A stretch of 43,417 nt of DNA from Chara braunii. Taxonomy: Eukaryota; Streptophyta; Charophyceae; Charales; Characeae. The DNA lies in the NCBI GenBank assembly GCA_003427395.1, contig BFEA01000430.1, positions 81,262 to 124,678 on the forward strand, read 5' to 3'. Of this stretch, positions 41,861 through 43,417 are shown one piece after another. Made by a program: the position numbers and the translations under genes. Position 1 is the first letter of the stretch, and each line of letters starts with the position of its first letter. Under the pieces are notes generated by a model. The model was not told the DNA's origin, ran no database searches, and saw nothing but the letters and a program-made list of their open reading frames with translations.

Positions 41861-42619
41861 GAGAGTGTTAGTATGGTTGTGGTCTCAGATGGGGGTGGGG
41901 GGAGTATAATTATGGAGTCGAGTTGTTACTTGGGGGTGCCTGAATGAAGTAGCCGACGTTATCCGTGTCGTTGTGTGAGTAGCTTGATGGCCTTCCTGTG
42001 TCTGGTCTTGGTTTCGCGTGTTGTATTGTTTCGGATCATACCAAAGTTGCTTGCATGATGATCTTCTTGACTCGCGCTTAACTTCTCTTTGCTTTACTTG
42101 CACACCGGTTTCCTCTAGCGAATCTCTCTTTCTCTTTGGGGGTGGCGTAGATGTTGATGTCGCTCAAGAATGAGACTCCGCATGTTGAGTAGCGCAGTGG
42201 CAGCGGCAGTAATATGAACACCTAACTCCGACGCTACCCTCGTGACGGTTTCGCCAAACTTTTCCTTCTCCTTTCCTTTTTACACCTCCATTCCTTCTCC
42301 AACTTCTTCTGAATCCCTTCTCCTCCGCTTTACTCCTTCACCTCCGATCCATGTCTGGTGATCTTTGCCGTGTGAATGGTGCGTTTTGAGGCGATCGATA
42401 TTTCCCTGAGCGCGCGCCCCCGGCGCACGCGCGTGGAACTTTTCTACGCGCCAGAGCAGTTACGGCGGGACCTTCGTTTTGGATGGTGATGACAGGCGCG
42501 CGATGGCGCCGGTGTCGTGCCTTGGGCGACGAAGGTACAAGACCGCGGCTGGGCGCTGACCGACCGGCGCGAGCGCAGCGCAAGTTTCCCTCTGCTGACC
42601 ATGCCAGTTCTCACCTCAT
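41861..42619. other. Gene-free stretch, possibly the LINE 5' end
   Basis: No domain or RNA recognised. It contains a CG-rich island around 42400-42580 (GCGCGCGCCCCCGGCGCACG) that could be promoter-like. Confidence 0.4.
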
Positions 42620-42632
42620 CCCGGCCTCAATC
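42620..42632. repeat. Candidate target-site duplication, 5' side of the LINE
   Basis: CCCGGCCTCAATC, identical to 31510-31522, followed by TTATTATTGG, an AT-rich sequence plausible for an L1-type nick site. Confidence 0.5.
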
Positions 42633-43101
42633 TTATTATTGGAAATGTCAGCCTAGGGCACCGGGCCCGTTATTTCAAAAAAGAAAAAAAGAAAAAAAAA
42701 AAAGAGCAGCCATCGCTGCTTGTAGTTAGTGGTAGCCGGCGGCCATAGCTGTCATAGCTAGCCATAGGTGGTAGTGAGAGTGCGTGTGTGCATGTGTGAT
42801 ACAGAGTGTGTGTGCGTGGGATATCCAGTGAGATCCAGAGTTGAGTGCGTGTGAACAGTTGCCAGTAATATAGAGTTGGGAAATGAAGTGTGGGCGCTCG
42901 GGCGCCATAGCCAATTGAAGCGAGTTTGTATTCCGGACTGTGTTCTCGACTTGAATATCTCTGAGCTTTGTGTGGGCGCCTGGCGCCAGTGTGCTTTGCC
43001 ATCTGTTTGCATGCATGCGAAGTGAGAAGCGAGTCTGATTGGACAGTTACTGTAGTGCTTTAAAAGGTTGACATTGTATTACTAGGGTCTGGTGCAAGTG
43101 G
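42633..43101. other. Gene-free flank
   Basis: An A-rich tract at 42676-42703 and (TG)-rich sequence. No supported gene. Confidence 0.4.
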
Positions 43102-43195
43102 TTTAAACCACCAGTACGTCCACCAGCTATCAAGTCCGAGGCTCGGGGGACCGGAAGCCCGATCTTTGCCGAGCCTCGGACTACCGGTAGTACAT
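43099..43195. repeat. TTTAAACCACCAG end motif plus GC-rich hairpin
   Basis: GTGGTTTAAACCAC palindrome at about 43099-43112, then GTCCGAGGCTCGG (43134-43146) and its perfect complement CCGAGCCTCGGAC (43169-43181) across a 22-base loop. The motif order (AAACCACCAG then CGAGGCT) also occurs at 1497 and 24119, so this is likely an end of the same repeat family. The rest of the window to 43417 has A/T and G homopolymers and no gene. Confidence 0.7.
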
Positions 43196-43417
43196 CATGG
43201 AAAAAGGAAAAAAAGAAAAAAAACACAAAATAAGTTTAAATAACAAACAACCTGGGTTACGCTGACGTCCGGCCCAGACAGACCGGGCCAGATGAACGGG
43301 GGGGGGGGCGTCCTGCACAACCAGACGGGCCAAAAAACATCCCAGGAATTCTTTTTTTTTTTTTGAAGATGGGGTTGGAGTGCGCTCGTTCATGAGCACG
43401 AATCCGCAGAGAAACTT

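Overview
This is a repeat-dominated nuclear window from a eukaryote. It carries a chromosomal copy of a plant-type mitochondrial nad4 segment, retrocopies of U2 and U6 snRNA, LTR retrotransposons with initiator-Met tRNA primer sites, and a plant-L1-like LINE (endonuclease, reverse transcriptase, zf-RVT). This fits the green lineage, and a large repeat-rich streptophyte such as a charophyte alga or non-seed plant is my guess. The sequence does not prove the species. It is a draft assembly: there is a 720-base N gap, several isolated Ns, and an uncleaned Nextera mate-pair junction adapter at 14868-14905.

Layout. 0.3-1.1 kb: a minus-strand gene for a small single-pass membrane protein with a Cys-rich ectodomain. 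1.2-3.1 kb: tandem repeats. 3.76-3.90 kb: nad4 fragment. 4.77-4.87 kb: poly(A)-tailed U2 retrocopy. 5.3-8.6 kb: two convergent broken Ty3-type gag regions, the second split by a U6-like copy. 9.2-11.5 kb: a decayed minus-strand coiled-coil ORF split by a solo LTR. 12.3-15.4 kb: a hairpin MITE and a second solo LTR containing the adapter artefact. 15.7-16.3 kb: LTR-element debris with a primer-binding site. 17.2-17.8 kb: a second membrane-protein gene that is a paralogue of the first, with a triple hairpin repeat beyond its stop. 17.9-19.0 kb: complex repeats. 19.5-20.2 kb: Ty3 and LINE fragments. 20.2-24.0 kb: a decayed Ty3/gypsy element with a 3' LTR. 24.1-28.9 kb: MITE candidate, U6 fragment, tandem duplications, tRNA-like SINE candidate and an ATC microsatellite. 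29.3-30.2 kb: a stem-loop array running into the gap. 30.5-31.3 kb: tandem duplication. 31.5-39.6 kb, possibly to 42.6 kb: a large decayed LINE on the minus strand, whose upstream part would include a 2.2 kb purine-rich minisatellite. 43.1 kb: a strong GC-rich hairpin.

How it fits together. The only convincing host genes are the two paralogous membrane proteins. They share a seven-cysteine module that I cannot place in a known family, and they are the best candidate here for something undescribed. Nearly everything else is dead mobile DNA. The LINE, the U2 and U6 copies and the SINE-like sequence suggest past L1-type retrotransposition that also copied cellular small RNAs. No CRISPR array, rRNA or intact tRNA was seen.
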